Assembly: GCA_938048165.1 (NCBI GenBank)
Contig: CALIBP010000242.1
Location: forward strand, 1 to 55,748
Direction of reading: 5' to 3'
Length of the DNA stretch: 55,748 nt
Origin: an uncultured Alphaproteobacteria bacterium
Lineage (GTDB): Bacteria > Pseudomonadota > Alphaproteobacteria > MPNO01 > UBA2964
Part shown: positions 9,916-18,246 of the stretch, piece by piece
How positions within the stretch are numbered: position 1 is the stretch's first letter
Layout of the letters: each line of letters starts with the position of its first letter
The notes under the pieces: model-generated
What the model was told of the DNA's origin: nothing
The model's input: the letters and a program-made list of their open reading frames with translations, nothing else
Databases searched by the model: none
Position numbers and translations under genes: made by a program

Positions 9916-9945
9916 TGTAATAGGGTCCATAATTACAGTTATAAT
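9916..9945 (+). promoter_or_regulatory. Possible promoter for the gpt gene
   Basis: A perfect TATAAT box lies at 9940-9945 in the divergent guaD-gpt gap, with a weak TGTAAT at 9916-9921 as the only -35 candidate (18-base spacer). Initiation from it would leave a leader of about nine bases before the ATG at 9961. The -35 match is poor, so this is tentative. Confidence 0.3.
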
Positions 9946-9960
9946 TTCGGAAAATTCACT

Positions 9961-10446
9961 ATGGATGACTCTGCAGAACGCTATCAAAAATCATTTCCCG
10001 TTTCCTGGGATCAGCTTCACCGGGACGCCAAGGCGCTGGCCTGGCGACTTGCTGATAAAGGGCCCTGGGAGTCTGTCGTGGCCATCACGCGTGGCGGGCT
10101 GGTCCCGTCGGCGATAATTGCCCGTGAGCTGGAAATCCGAATGATTGATACAGTTTGCGTGTCATCCTATGAGCATCAAAGCCAAAGTGGTGTCGAAGTC
10201 ATTAAACGGGTGGAAGGATCCGGCAAGGGCGTCCTGTTGATCGATGATCTTGTTGATACGGGCCGGACAGCAAAAGTTGTAAGAGAAATGTTGCCTGACG
10301 CCCATTTCGCAACCGTCTATGCCAAGCCGGAAGGCCGCCCTATGGTTGATAGTTTTGTCACTGAGGTGAGCCAGGATACCTGGATCTTTTTCCCGTGGGA
10401 TACCGAACTCAGCTTTGTTGAGCCTATCGCTAATAACCGGCGCTAG
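9961..10446 (+). CDS. gpt: Xanthine (guanine) phosphoribosyltransferase
   Basis: A 161-residue type I phosphoribosyltransferase. The PRPP-binding loop [13 protein letters not shown] is at 91-103, with AITRGG near 41-46 and the base-binding WIFFPWD near 141-147. It joins xanthine or guanine to PRPP and so salvages purines in competition with the surrounding degradative enzymes. I chose the ATG at 9961 because homology begins there and an earlier ATG at 9814 would overlap the guaD start region. The stop is 4 bases before the next gene, so the two are probably co-transcribed. Confidence 0.9.
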   Translation: MDDSAERYQKSFPVSWDQLHRDAKALAWRLADKGPWESVVAITRGGLVPSAIIARELEIRMIDTVCVSSYEHQSQSGVEVIKRVEGSGKGVLLIDDLVDTGRTAKVVREMLPDAHFATVYAKPEGRPMVDSFVTEVSQDTWIFFPWDTELSFVEPIANNRR

Positions 10447-10450
10447 ATAA

Positions 10451-12043
10451 ATGAAATATGCCCGTACCGCTTCTGGCGGCATGGTTGTCGCGCCGCATTT
10501 TCTGGCAGCGGAGGCAGGGGCGCGTGTGTTGGGCGAAGGCGGAAACGCCATTGAGGCTATGATCGCCGCCGCGGCAACGATTGCCGTCGTTTACCCTCAT
10601 ATGAATGCATTGGGCGGCGATAATTTTCTGTTAATTGGTGATGGCGGAAAACCCATGGCAATTGATGCCTGTGGGGCTGCGGCGGGGCAGGCCAGTATTG
10701 ATTTCTATCGGTCGCAGGGGCTGGAGGCTATTCCCTCACGCGGGCCGTTGGCAGCGCTGACAGTGGGCGGTGCCGTGTCGGGCTGGCAGATGGCCTTGGC
10801 GGAAAGCAAACGGCGTGGTGGCTCTATGCCACTGTCGCGACTTTTCGAAGATGCCATTCAGCACGCGCGGAATGGCACACCGGTTTCTGGCACGTTGCAT
10901 CGCAATGCTGCTGGAAAGCTGGATGAGCTGAAAGACGTACCCGGTTTCGCTGAAACGTTTCTTGTCGATGGCGTTGCACCAGATGAGGGGCATAATCTGA
11001 AACTTCCTGCCTTGGCCGATACGTTTGAACGCTTGGCAGCTGCGGGGCTTGATGATTTTTACCGTGGCGATATCGCGCACTCGATTGCGCATGAATTAGA
11101 AGAAGCCGGTAGCCCGCTGCGTGCAGATGATTTAGCGCAACACAAGGCCCTTAGCGCGGAACCACTATCCATCAGTTTGAAATCAGGCACGGCCTATACG
11201 ATGCCGCCGCCGACTCAAGGCTTGGCTTCGATGATGATCCTCGGGATTTGTGAGCGGCTGGGAATTTCAGAACCCGAAGGGTTCGCGCATGTTCATGCAA
11301 TTGTTGAGGCGAGCAAGCGCGCCTTTCGGGTGCGGGATCGATATATTTCCGACCCCGCCTATATGACCATCGATCCAGTTGACTATTTGTCGGATAAAAC
11401 ACTCGAACAGCTTGCGGCCGAAATTGACCCCGATACAGCGTTGCCCTGGCCGGAGTTGTCTCAGCCGGGTGATACGGTGTGGCTGGGGACGATGGACCGG
11501 GATGGCAGTGCGGTCAGTTTGATCCAGAGTATCTACTGGGAATTCGGCTCGGGTGTCGTGCTCCCTGAAACCGGTATCGTCTGGCAAAACCGTGGCACCA
11601 GCTTCAGCCTTGATCCCGAAAGTCCCAATCCATTGATGCCGGGTCGTCGTCCGTTCCATACAATTCACCCGGCAATGGCCTCCCTCAAGGATGGTCGCCA
11701 TATGGTCTATGGCACGATGGGCGGTGAAGGGCAGCCACAAACCCAGGCAGCTATCTTCACGCGCTATGTCGACTTTGAACAAGATCTGGAAAAGTCCGTG
11801 GCCGCACCGCGCTGGCTTTTGGGCCGGACCTGGGGCGAAGAAACCGCCAAGCTGCGGATTGAATCCCGCTTCGACACTGCTGTCATCGATGCCCTACGTG
11901 ATGCTGGACATGATGTTGAAATCGTTGGTGACTTTGACGAAATGATGGGACACGCGGGAGCGATTGTTAGACATACTGATGGTGTTATTGAAGGTGCTTC
12001 TGATCCGCGGTGCGATGGTGCTGCCGTTGCCGACAGGACTTAG
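10451..12043 (+). CDS. Gamma-glutamyltransferase-like Ntn hydrolase, probable oxamate amidohydrolase
   Basis: A 530-residue member of the gamma-glutamyltransferase family without a signal peptide. The autoprocessing region reads GDTVWLGTMDRDGSAVS, so Thr342 is the expected nucleophile and new N terminus after self-cleavage; the His that follows the two threonines in true GGT is Trp here. FGSG follows at about 361. Klebsiella HpxW, an oxamate amidohydrolase, is a GGT relative of about this size, and the oxamate-forming AllFGH genes converge on this one with a 1-base gap, so hydrolysis of oxamate to oxalate and ammonia is the best reading. A glutathione-type GGT or cephalosporin acylase role is less likely but not excluded by sequence alone. 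Confidence 0.75.
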   Translation: MKYARTASGGMVVAPHFLAAEAGARVLGEGGNAIEAMIAAAATIAVVYPHMNALGGDNFLLIGDGGKPMAIDACGAAAGQASIDFYRSQGLEAIPSRGPLAALTVGGAVSGWQMALAESKRRGGSMPLSRLFEDAIQHARNGTPVSGTLHRNAAGKLDELKDVPGFAETFLVDGVAPDEGHNLKLPALADTFERLAAAGLDDFYRGDIAHSIAHELEEAGSPLRADDLAQHKALSAEPLSISLKSGTAYTMPPPTQGLASMMILGICERLGISEPEGFAHVHAIVEASKRAFRVRDRYISDPAYMTIDPVDYLSDKTLEQLAAEIDPDTALPWPELSQPGDTVWLGTMDRDGSAVSLIQSIYWEFGSGVVLPETGIVWQNRGTSFSLDPESPNPLMPGRRPFHTIHPAMASLKDGRHMVYGTMGGEGQPQTQAAIFTRYVDFEQDLEKSVAAPRWLLGRTWGEETAKLRIESRFDTAVIDALRDAGHDVEIVGDFDEMMGHAGAIVRHTDGVIEGASDPRCDGAAVADRT

Positions 12044-12044
12044 T

Positions 12045-12935
12045 TTACTTTGATAGCCAGGCCTGCAGCGTAATCACCACGCCGGTGAGGGCGTCCCATC
12101 CTGAGCTATGGCCGATAGAATCAAGTCTTGCCAATGAACTCTTCAGGGCTTGCTCCCGGTTTGAGATGATATCGTCAATTGTCGCGTGTAGCGGTTCTGC
12201 GCCAATACCCTGCGCTGCAGCGTATAGATGCGCACGGCTGATTTCGTTAGTGGTCGCGGCAGCGCGTTCGATAGCATCCGCTAAAACTCGACATGTCTCG
12301 TCTTCTCCAAGGGTTTTTAAGGTGATCATCATACCACCGAGAAAATCGTCGCCCGATGGCGTGAGGCCGGGGCCTAAACCTATCAAAGTTGTGACTGGGT
12401 TTAGAATATTCTCCGGGCTGGAATGCCCGTCGCCAATAAGTTTCTTTATTCCGGTAATCGCTGATGCGGCGTTCGGCAAAACCGCCGTCACTGACCCTTC
12501 GGGAAATATGAATGAGGCAAGACCTTCCCTAGGCACTATGTTAAATGCTTGCTCTGTCAGCGAGGTTAGTCCGGCATTGATGGCCGTTTTGTCGAGGTTA
12601 CGAATTGGGTCAGGGTGCCAGGGTTGGGCGTCCCGATAAGAAAAAGAAAAGCGGTTCCCTATGTGAATTTCAGTCGCTGAAATCCTCACCGGGTCTTCGA
12701 GCTGCAGACCGCTTGCCTGCCAGTTGATCTTGGCGGGCGCATTTGTTTGTAAATTGAGGGGGCCAAGGTATAGCGATGATCCGCCAAAGCAGATCCAATG
12801 GCCGTCTATTTCAATATAGAAGCTACGCTCGAAAAGGGCGGCGACGCGGCCCAGTTTGGGATAATCAATAGCCTCAAAGGCTAGAGAGCCCGCAGAAGTA
12901 ATGACGAATTGATTGGAGCCGTTCTCGTCAGCCAT
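12045..12935 (-). CDS. allH: DUF2877 protein, AllH (YlbF) subunit of oxamate carbamoyltransferase
   Basis: The 296-residue protein carries the DUF2877 signature GLGPGLTPSGDDFLGG at 186-201. Members are YlbF of E. coli, renamed AllH after it was shown, as I recall, to form oxamate carbamoyltransferase together with FdrA (AllF) and YlbE (AllG). That enzyme splits oxalurate with phosphate into oxamate and carbamoyl phosphate. It is the last gene of the - strand operon and overlaps the carbamate kinase gene by 8 bases. Its own catalytic contribution within the complex is not known to me. Confidence 0.85.
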   Translation of the reverse strand: MADENGSNQFVITSAGSLAFEAIDYPKLGRVAALFERSFYIEIDGHWICFGGSSLYLGPLNLQTNAPAKINWQASGLQLEDPVRISATEIHIGNRFSFSYRDAQPWHPDPIRNLDKTAINAGLTSLTEQAFNIVPREGLASFIFPEGSVTAVLPNAASAITGIKKLIGDGHSSPENILNPVTTLIGLGPGLTPSGDDFLGGMMITLKTLGEDETCRVLADAIERAAATTNEISRAHLYAAAQGIGAEPLHATIDDIISNREQALKSSLARLDSIGHSSGWDALTGVVITLQAWLSK

Positions 12936-13896
12936 CGTCGCGAATGATATGGGTTCCCGTCTTGCCGTTTAGCGCATCCATCGCCTGTTCCAGATCGGCA
13001 ATGATCACCCGTTCGCCACCGCCTTCGATAAACCGGATCGCCGCATCAATCTTGGGGCCCATGCTCCCGGGCGGAAAATGTCCTTCTGCGTTCAGCGCTT
13101 TGATTTCTGACAATGTCACCCGGTCGAGAAATTGTTGATCCGGTTTGCCAAAATTGATTGCGACTTTGGGTGTGGCGGTCAGGATCATAAAGGTTCCAAT
13201 ACCCAGAATATTCCCCATCAAAGCGGAGGTGAGGTCTTTGTCGACAACAGCGGATACGCCATGCCGGACGCCCTTGGGGCCGCGAATGACAGGGATACCA
13301 CCGCCACCGCCTGCGATCACGATAGTACCGCGCTGCGCCAAAACCTCGACCAGCGAAATATCGCAGACATGCTTTGGAATAGGTGAGGGAACAACGTGCC
13401 GCCAGCCGCGTCCTGAATCCTCTGCCATCAACCAGCCGAGCTCGGCCTGAACTGCTTTGGCGTCCTCCTCGTTAAAGAATGGTCCTATCGGCTTTGTCGG
13501 GTTCTCAAAGGCGGGATCGTCTTTGTCGACTTCAACCTGGGTCAGCAGACAGGCAACGTGCCGTGGATTATCATCTTCGCGCAGGGCATTTTCCATCGCT
13601 TGCATCAGCAAATAGGCAATGCCGCCCTGGCTATGGGCAACACAGATATCCAGTGGCATCGGCGAAATGCGGTCCCGGGTCAGCGCCTGACGCATCAGGA
13701 TTTTACCCACCACCGGGCCGTTACCATGGGTGATGATCAGTTGTTCAACCGAATGGCCGAGCGGCAACAATGCCTGCGCGGTTTTCGCGGCGATTTCTTC
13801 TTGTTCCTCGGATGTCCCCTTGATGCCTTCGGGATGTGTGGCATTGCCCCCGATCGCAATGATGAGCTTGTTGGGAATTGCATTACCGTCTGGCAT
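12928..13896 (-). CDS. allK: Carbamate kinase
   Basis: A 322-residue amino acid kinase family protein with LIIAIGGNA near 11-19, THGNGPVVG at about 56-64 and a glycine-rich AGGGGGIPVIR stretch near residue 215. It transfers phosphate from carbamoyl phosphate to ADP and so makes ATP from the product of the AllFGH reaction. Its position between allF and allH, 12 bases after allF and overlapping allH by 8, assigns it to the allantoin branch (AllK-like) rather than to arginine deiminase metabolism; no arcA or arcB is present. Confidence 0.93.
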   Translation of the reverse strand: MPDGNAIPNKLIIAIGGNATHPEGIKGTSEEQEEIAAKTAQALLPLGHSVEQLIITHGNGPVVGKILMRQALTRDRISPMPLDICVAHSQGGIAYLLMQAMENALREDDNPRHVACLLTQVEVDKDDPAFENPTKPIGPFFNEEDAKAVQAELGWLMAEDSGRGWRHVVPSPIPKHVCDISLVEVLAQRGTIVIAGGGGGIPVIRGPKGVRHGVSAVVDKDLTSALMGNILGIGTFMILTATPKVAINFGKPDQQFLDRVTLSEIKALNAEGHFPPGSMGPKIDAAIRFIEGGGERVIIADLEQAMDALNGKTGTHIIRDDG

Positions 13897-13908
13897 CGCG
13901 TCTCTCCC

Positions 13909-15399
13909 TTAGCTGTTGATCCCTGGTACCTTGAGGGCGGCAATCGCCGCATCGGCATTTGATCCCGCGACGTGAATTCCGGCTGCTTGCAGGGCTTTAA
14001 CCTGACTGGATCGTACTTGCGGGTCCTGTTCCGTACCGGTCACCGATCCAATGATTATAGTGTCATCTTTGCCCGGCATGGCAATTAACATCTCGGCGAG
14101 TTGGCCCGCCGGGTCGGGGTGCGCCCCATAGCCGATGACGATATCGATCAGCACGACACCTACAGAACTGTCGGCCAAGGCTTCTGCCAATGGTTGACGA
14201 CGAATTTCCGGATCGATCATCGGGTGCGGACGGCCTTGTGTATATTCGTCATCACCAAGATCAATAATTTTATGGCCGTCGACATCATCTGATAATTGTC
14301 CGGCTCCTGGAACGGCGGCATTTGAAACAACCTCCAGTCCTGCATCCAGCAGAATCAATTGAGTTTCTGCGGCAAGAGTCCCGCCGGAATACAAACCGCG
14401 AATTTCGGTACCGTTGTTGTTTGACCCTGTTTCTGAAATTTCGGTTTCCGCAAAAGCATCTCCACCGAGGGCAGCTTGCGCTGCATCCTTGAGGGTTCTC
14501 GCGACTGTGGCATTGGCCGGTAAATCAAGATCGGAGGCGCCGATAAAGCAGACAGTAAAGGGTTTGGCGCTTTGTCCGATACGCTTCATGATGTTAGGCA
14601 GAACCGTTTTTCCAGGCGGTTTCGAAATCAGGACGATGTGGTTGGTTGCCGGATCAGCATCAAGCCGGTCGATACCCATCAGGGTCGATATTCCACCAAT
14701 CTCGTCCTTGAGGTCTCTACCGCCAACGCCAATTGCATGTGAAATGCCGCCGCCATTATTGGAAATGAGCGTCGTGACCTCTTGTATGCCAGTGCCGGAT
14801 GCGCCGACGATCCCGATATCACCGGTTGTGACCTTGTTGGCAAAGGCGAGGGGGACTCCGTCCAGAATGGCGGTGCCGCAATCCGGTCCCATCATCAAAA
14901 CGCCCCGTTCACGCGCCTGATTCTTGAGATTGATTTCATCTTCAATGGAGACATTGTCGCTAAACATCATGACGTGCAGACCACGGTTGATTGCCTTCCG
15001 CGCTTCTGCCGCCGCGAACTCACCCGGCACCGAAATTAGCGCGAGATTGGCGTCGGGATTGGCCTTGGCCGCTGCCCGAATGGTTTGTGGTCGCCAGAAA
15101 GAGTCTCCGGTTGCAGCCCGTGTCTGGCTCATGATCTCCGGCTCGATAGTGTCAGCGGCTATCTGTGCAGCGGTGGCATCCTTTGCGCGTACGGCCAGAA
15201 TTAGGTCACCCCCTTCTGCCGCGGCACCGTCATCGGCCAGCAAACCAGCATCCATTAAGATCTGTTTGTTTGAGGGGGAGCCCATCATCAGCCCGGCTTC
15301 TTCAACACCGTCCATCGCCGCGAGATCGCGCGACAGACGCATCAACGCGACTGAATCCTTATAAAATCCCTGAAAGACCTTGTTGAGTGTGTATCCCAT
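13909..15399 (-). CDS. allF: FdrA family protein, AllF subunit of oxamate carbamoyltransferase
   Basis: A 496-residue protein with succinyl-CoA-synthetase-alpha-like halves. Typical FdrA stretches are LISVPGEFAAAEA, VMMFSDNVSIEDEI, GPDCGTAILDGVPLAFAN, IGIVGASGTGIQEV and the late GRPHPMIDPEIR. The start overlaps the allG stop by one base (TGATG). Compared with E. coli FdrA as I remember it, this protein stops after the second half and lacks the C-terminal INIGL...W.P..GG module of about 50 residues, which is encoded here as a separate gene at 16670-16852. With AllG and AllH it should release oxamate and carbamoyl phosphate from oxalurate. Confidence 0.88.
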   Translation of the reverse strand: MGYTLNKVFQGFYKDSVALMRLSRDLAAMDGVEEAGLMMGSPSNKQILMDAGLLADDGAAAEGGDLILAVRAKDATAAQIAADTIEPEIMSQTRAATGDSFWRPQTIRAAAKANPDANLALISVPGEFAAAEARKAINRGLHVMMFSDNVSIEDEINLKNQARERGVLMMGPDCGTAILDGVPLAFANKVTTGDIGIVGASGTGIQEVTTLISNNGGGISHAIGVGGRDLKDEIGGISTLMGIDRLDADPATNHIVLISKPPGKTVLPNIMKRIGQSAKPFTVCFIGASDLDLPANATVARTLKDAAQAALGGDAFAETEISETGSNNNGTEIRGLYSGGTLAAETQLILLDAGLEVVSNAAVPGAGQLSDDVDGHKIIDLGDDEYTQGRPHPMIDPEIRRQPLAEALADSSVGVVLIDIVIGYGAHPDPAGQLAEMLIAMPGKDDTIIIGSVTGTEQDPQVRSSQVKALQAAGIHVAGSNADAAIAALKVPGINS

Positions 15400-16649
15400 C
15401 AGGAAATCCCCAGCTTTTCGGCCAGCCGACGAACCGCCTGTTCGAAACAGGCCATAGGGGCCCGGACCACTCCAGCACCGACCTGACCGATTCCGGGCTC
15501 GCGATGGGCAATGCCGGTGTTTATGGTGGGGGCGATACCGGAATCAACAACCAATCTCACATCAATGCCGGTGGGGACGCCGAGATAATCCATTGACGGG
15601 ATCGTCCATTCCGGATTTTCTGAGGCGCAGATTTCGCTCATGCGATGTGTATAGTTTGCGGCTTCCGAGGCTGCCCCCGCACCGACAAACCCGGCAACAG
15701 CAGGGGAAGCCCCCATGGCAAAGCCACCCAAGCCGATGGTTTCGACGATGGTTGAGTCACCCATATCGGGATTGGCGTCGGCTTCACTATAGCCGACGAA
15801 GTAAAGCCCTTCCGGCATCTCCACCGGGGCTGTGAACCATTCATCGCCGGTACCGCTGACCCGAATACCGAAATCGGTGCCGTTACGCGACATCGCGGTA
15901 ACAATCGAAGATCCCTCGATATTGCGAACCGGATCCATGATCGCCTTGCCCATCGCCATGGCAATATTGAGATGGAACTGATCATTCGCGCTGATAAAGG
16001 CCAAAGCCTCTGATAACGCGATACTGTCATCGCTGGTCTTGGCCATGGCGGCGGCGATAGCACGCAGAACGAGGCCGGAGCAGGCAACGTTGCGCTGGTG
16101 CATCTCATCACCCATCGAGAGGCCGCGCGCGATTAACGGTTTAAGTTCAACCCCACCCATGTCGCGCAGGGCTTTACCCATTGCCGGGCCGAGGACATCG
16201 CGAATCCAGGCGAGACGGTTGAGCACTTCGGCATCATTGCCGCCGAAGCGCATAACCTTTCCGAGCCCTTCATTGATGGCGCAGTAGGATTTGTTCCCGG
16301 TTGTGCGGTTTTCAACGACCAGCATTGGCTGGCTGATAGTCGTCATCCCGGTCATTGGGCCAACAGCGTCGTGATGATGATTGGCGTCGAACCTTATCTC
16401 GCCAGATGCCGCCATGGTGACAGCCTGATCCAGATCATTTGCCCAACCTTCAAATACCGTAATGCCGGCAATTGCCCCCTGCATAGGGCCACACATGCGA
16501 TCCCACTCAATCGGAGGACCTGCATGGAGGATCATTTTATCTTCAAGGTTGGGAACGATGTCACCGGCAGGCATTACATCGATCAGGACAGGTTCCGCGC
16601 CGAGCATACGGCGGATCGCTTCTTCGTTGGCTTTTTCTATTATGTCCAT
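15399..16649 (-). CDS. allG: DUF1116 protein, AllG (YlbE) subunit of oxamate carbamoyltransferase
   Basis: A 416-residue DUF1116 protein that follows E. coli YlbE along its length: LHAGPPIEWDRMCGPMQGA near residues 42-60, HHHDAVGPMTGM, VENRTTGNKSYC, LNEGLGKVMRFG-like sequence, SIVTAMSRNGTDFGIRVSG and the C-terminal NTGIAHREPGIGQVGAGVVRAP. The family was of unknown function until its link to oxamate carbamoyltransferase. It lies between the 60-residue gene (20-base gap) and allF (1-base overlap), so stoichiometric synthesis with AllF is likely. Confidence 0.88.
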   Translation of the reverse strand: MDIIEKANEEAIRRMLGAEPVLIDVMPAGDIVPNLEDKMILHAGPPIEWDRMCGPMQGAIAGITVFEGWANDLDQAVTMAASGEIRFDANHHHDAVGPMTGMTTISQPMLVVENRTTGNKSYCAINEGLGKVMRFGGNDAEVLNRLAWIRDVLGPAMGKALRDMGGVELKPLIARGLSMGDEMHQRNVACSGLVLRAIAAAMAKTSDDSIALSEALAFISANDQFHLNIAMAMGKAIMDPVRNIEGSSIVTAMSRNGTDFGIRVSGTGDEWFTAPVEMPEGLYFVGYSEADANPDMGDSTIVETIGLGGFAMGASPAVAGFVGAGAASEAANYTHRMSEICASENPEWTIPSMDYLGVPTGIDVRLVVDSGIAPTINTGIAHREPGIGQVGAGVVRAPMACFEQAVRRLAEKLGIS

Positions 16650-16669
16650 TCTAGGTCATCATTCCGGTG

Positions 16670-16852
16670 TCAGGCGCCCATCTTTGAGAGCAGGGCAGCG
16701 AGTGCAGGGTCGCCACCGGCAGGTGGTTTCCAGTCAAGATGAACAACCGGCACATCATGATCTGCAAGCTCGGTCGCAAATTTGTCCAGCCCGACATTGA
16801 TAACGGAGAGCTTGCCTCCCAAAAGCGATGGGGTGTCTTTGTCAGATGCCAT
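16670..16852 (-). CDS. Small protein equal to the C-terminal module of FdrA
   Basis: A 60-residue protein whose core, LSVINVGLDKFATELADHD followed by PVVHLDWKPPAGGD, matches the last 50 or so residues of E. coli FdrA as I recall them (VINIGL...VVHYQWSPVAGG). It has a GGAGAG ribosome site about six bases before its ATG and lies 18 bases after the M20 hydrolase gene and 20 before allG, which supports a real, translated gene. It probably serves as a detached subunit of the oxamate carbamoyltransferase. No function is assigned to this module to my knowledge. Confidence 0.8.
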   Translation of the reverse strand: MASDKDTPSLLGGKLSVINVGLDKFATELADHDVPVVHLDWKPPAGGDPALAALLSKMGA

Positions 16853-16870
16853 TGATTCTCTCCGATGTCT

Positions 16871-18139
16871 CTATTCAGCCGCCAGATCAACGAGGCAGGC
16901 CGCGAGAACCTTTGCCCCTGCTGCGAGATCGGCGACGGTCGCATATTCCGCTTCATTATGGCTTATTCCACCAGCGCAGGGCACGAAGATCATTGCCGAT
17001 GGGCAGAAGGACGCCATCATCCCGGCATCATGAAAAGCGCCGGAAGGGAGTTGGATGGTGGGAAATCCGAGGGCCTGCGCAGTGCTTTCGACCGCGGTGA
17101 CGATTTCGGGCGTAAAGGTCGACGGCGTTTTGCGGAATGTCTGCATAACCTCTATATCGCATGGCGGGGCAAGCTGAGTGCAGGCTTCGCCAATTTCTTT
17201 ACTGAGCCGCTCAAGCACGGCTTCGTCGGGGTGCCGCAAATCGATCGAAAACTCGGCCCGGCTGGCAACGGCGTTGGGCGAATTGGGCGAGATGATAAGC
17301 CTACCGACGGTGTAGCGCAGAATGTCGTCGGGATCTTCCATAACCTTATTAAGCTCGCTCAGACAGCGCAGAGCGGCCTGCAGCGCATCGCGTCGTGATG
17401 TTAGCGGGGCCGTTCCGGCATGAGCGGATTCGCCGGTAATGTTCACCTGAAACCGTCGAGAGCCTTGAATGCCGGTGACGGCGCCGATGGTGTTGCCGCT
17501 ATCTTCCAGTACAGGGCCCTGCTCAATATGAGCTTCCATATAGGCTTTGACAGGATGCTTGGTAGGACGTTCGCTGTCGACGGAGGTCGCCCTCAACGTC
17601 GCTTCCAGCGCATGGGCAAAATATGTGCCTTCGGGGTCGCGGACATGGGCAAAATCATCAACCTTGGCGACACCGGTAAATACCATTGATCCCATGCCAC
17701 CGGGATCAAACCGGCTGCCTTCTTCGTTGGTCCAGGCAACAACATCAATCGGTCGCATGGTTTCGATATTGGCGTCTTCCAATGCCTCAAGGACTTCGAA
17801 TCCGGCGAGTACACCATAGATGCCATCAAACCGTCCGCCGCAGGGCTGGCTGTCCATATGGCTACCGGTCATAACCGGCACGGCGTTGGAACCGTCACCG
17901 CGTCGGCGAATAAACAGGTTGCCGATCTCATCCTGGCTGATTGCAAAATTACGGGCGCGTGCCCAGCCAATCAGCGTTTCGCGCGCAGCGACGTCGGCTG
18001 GCGACAATGCTTGCCGGTTTACGCCATTATTGGGGATCGCGCCAAACTCAGACATCTCCATATGACGACGCCACAGGCGATCTTCATCGATATGCGCTGC
18101 CGCCAGGCGCGCGATGTCTCCAAGTGCATATTCCGTCAT
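16871..18139 (-). CDS. allC: M20 family Zn-dependent amidohydrolase, probable allantoate amidohydrolase
   Basis: A 422-residue enzyme of the allantoate amidohydrolase/N-carbamoyl-amino-acid hydrolase group. Metal ligands are visible in order: His94 (GSHMDSQ), Asp105 (GRFDG), the Glu pair at 139-140 (TNEEGS), His204 (EAHIEQGP) and His394 (GISHNEAE). The family includes AllC, beta-ureidopropionase, carbamoylases and ureidoglycine aminohydrolases, and the GSHMDSQPCGG stretch alone leans to the carbamoylase side. Context decides: it heads the allG-allF-allK-allH run, and PuuE and PucG in the window need an enzyme between them that turns allantoate into ureidoglycine. Confidence 0.8.
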   Translation of the reverse strand: MTEYALGDIARLAAAHIDEDRLWRRHMEMSEFGAIPNNGVNRQALSPADVAARETLIGWARARNFAISQDEIGNLFIRRRGDGSNAVPVMTGSHMDSQPCGGRFDGIYGVLAGFEVLEALEDANIETMRPIDVVAWTNEEGSRFDPGGMGSMVFTGVAKVDDFAHVRDPEGTYFAHALEATLRATSVDSERPTKHPVKAYMEAHIEQGPVLEDSGNTIGAVTGIQGSRRFQVNITGESAHAGTAPLTSRRDALQAALRCLSELNKVMEDPDDILRYTVGRLIISPNSPNAVASRAEFSIDLRHPDEAVLERLSKEIGEACTQLAPPCDIEVMQTFRKTPSTFTPEIVTAVESTAQALGFPTIQLPSGAFHDAGMMASFCPSAMIFVPCAGGISHNEAEYATVADLAAGAKVLAACLVDLAAE

Positions 18140-18246
18140 CGTGAAGTGATTTCGAATTTCCTGCGGATCGGCGTGTTTACTTACTTAATATACAATAATC
18201 ATTACACGACCGACGGCCTCTGCTCAATCAATGCCTGTCGACAGCG

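Noticed and set aside
9855-9960. Purine riboswitch upstream of gpt
   Set aside because: The region is too short and lacks the three-way junction core; a simple promoter is the most that can be argued.
18140-18246. Regulator binding site in the 107-base gap
   Set aside because: The gap is AT-rich with a TGTATATTAAG stretch but shows no perfect dyad and no convincing promoter pair.
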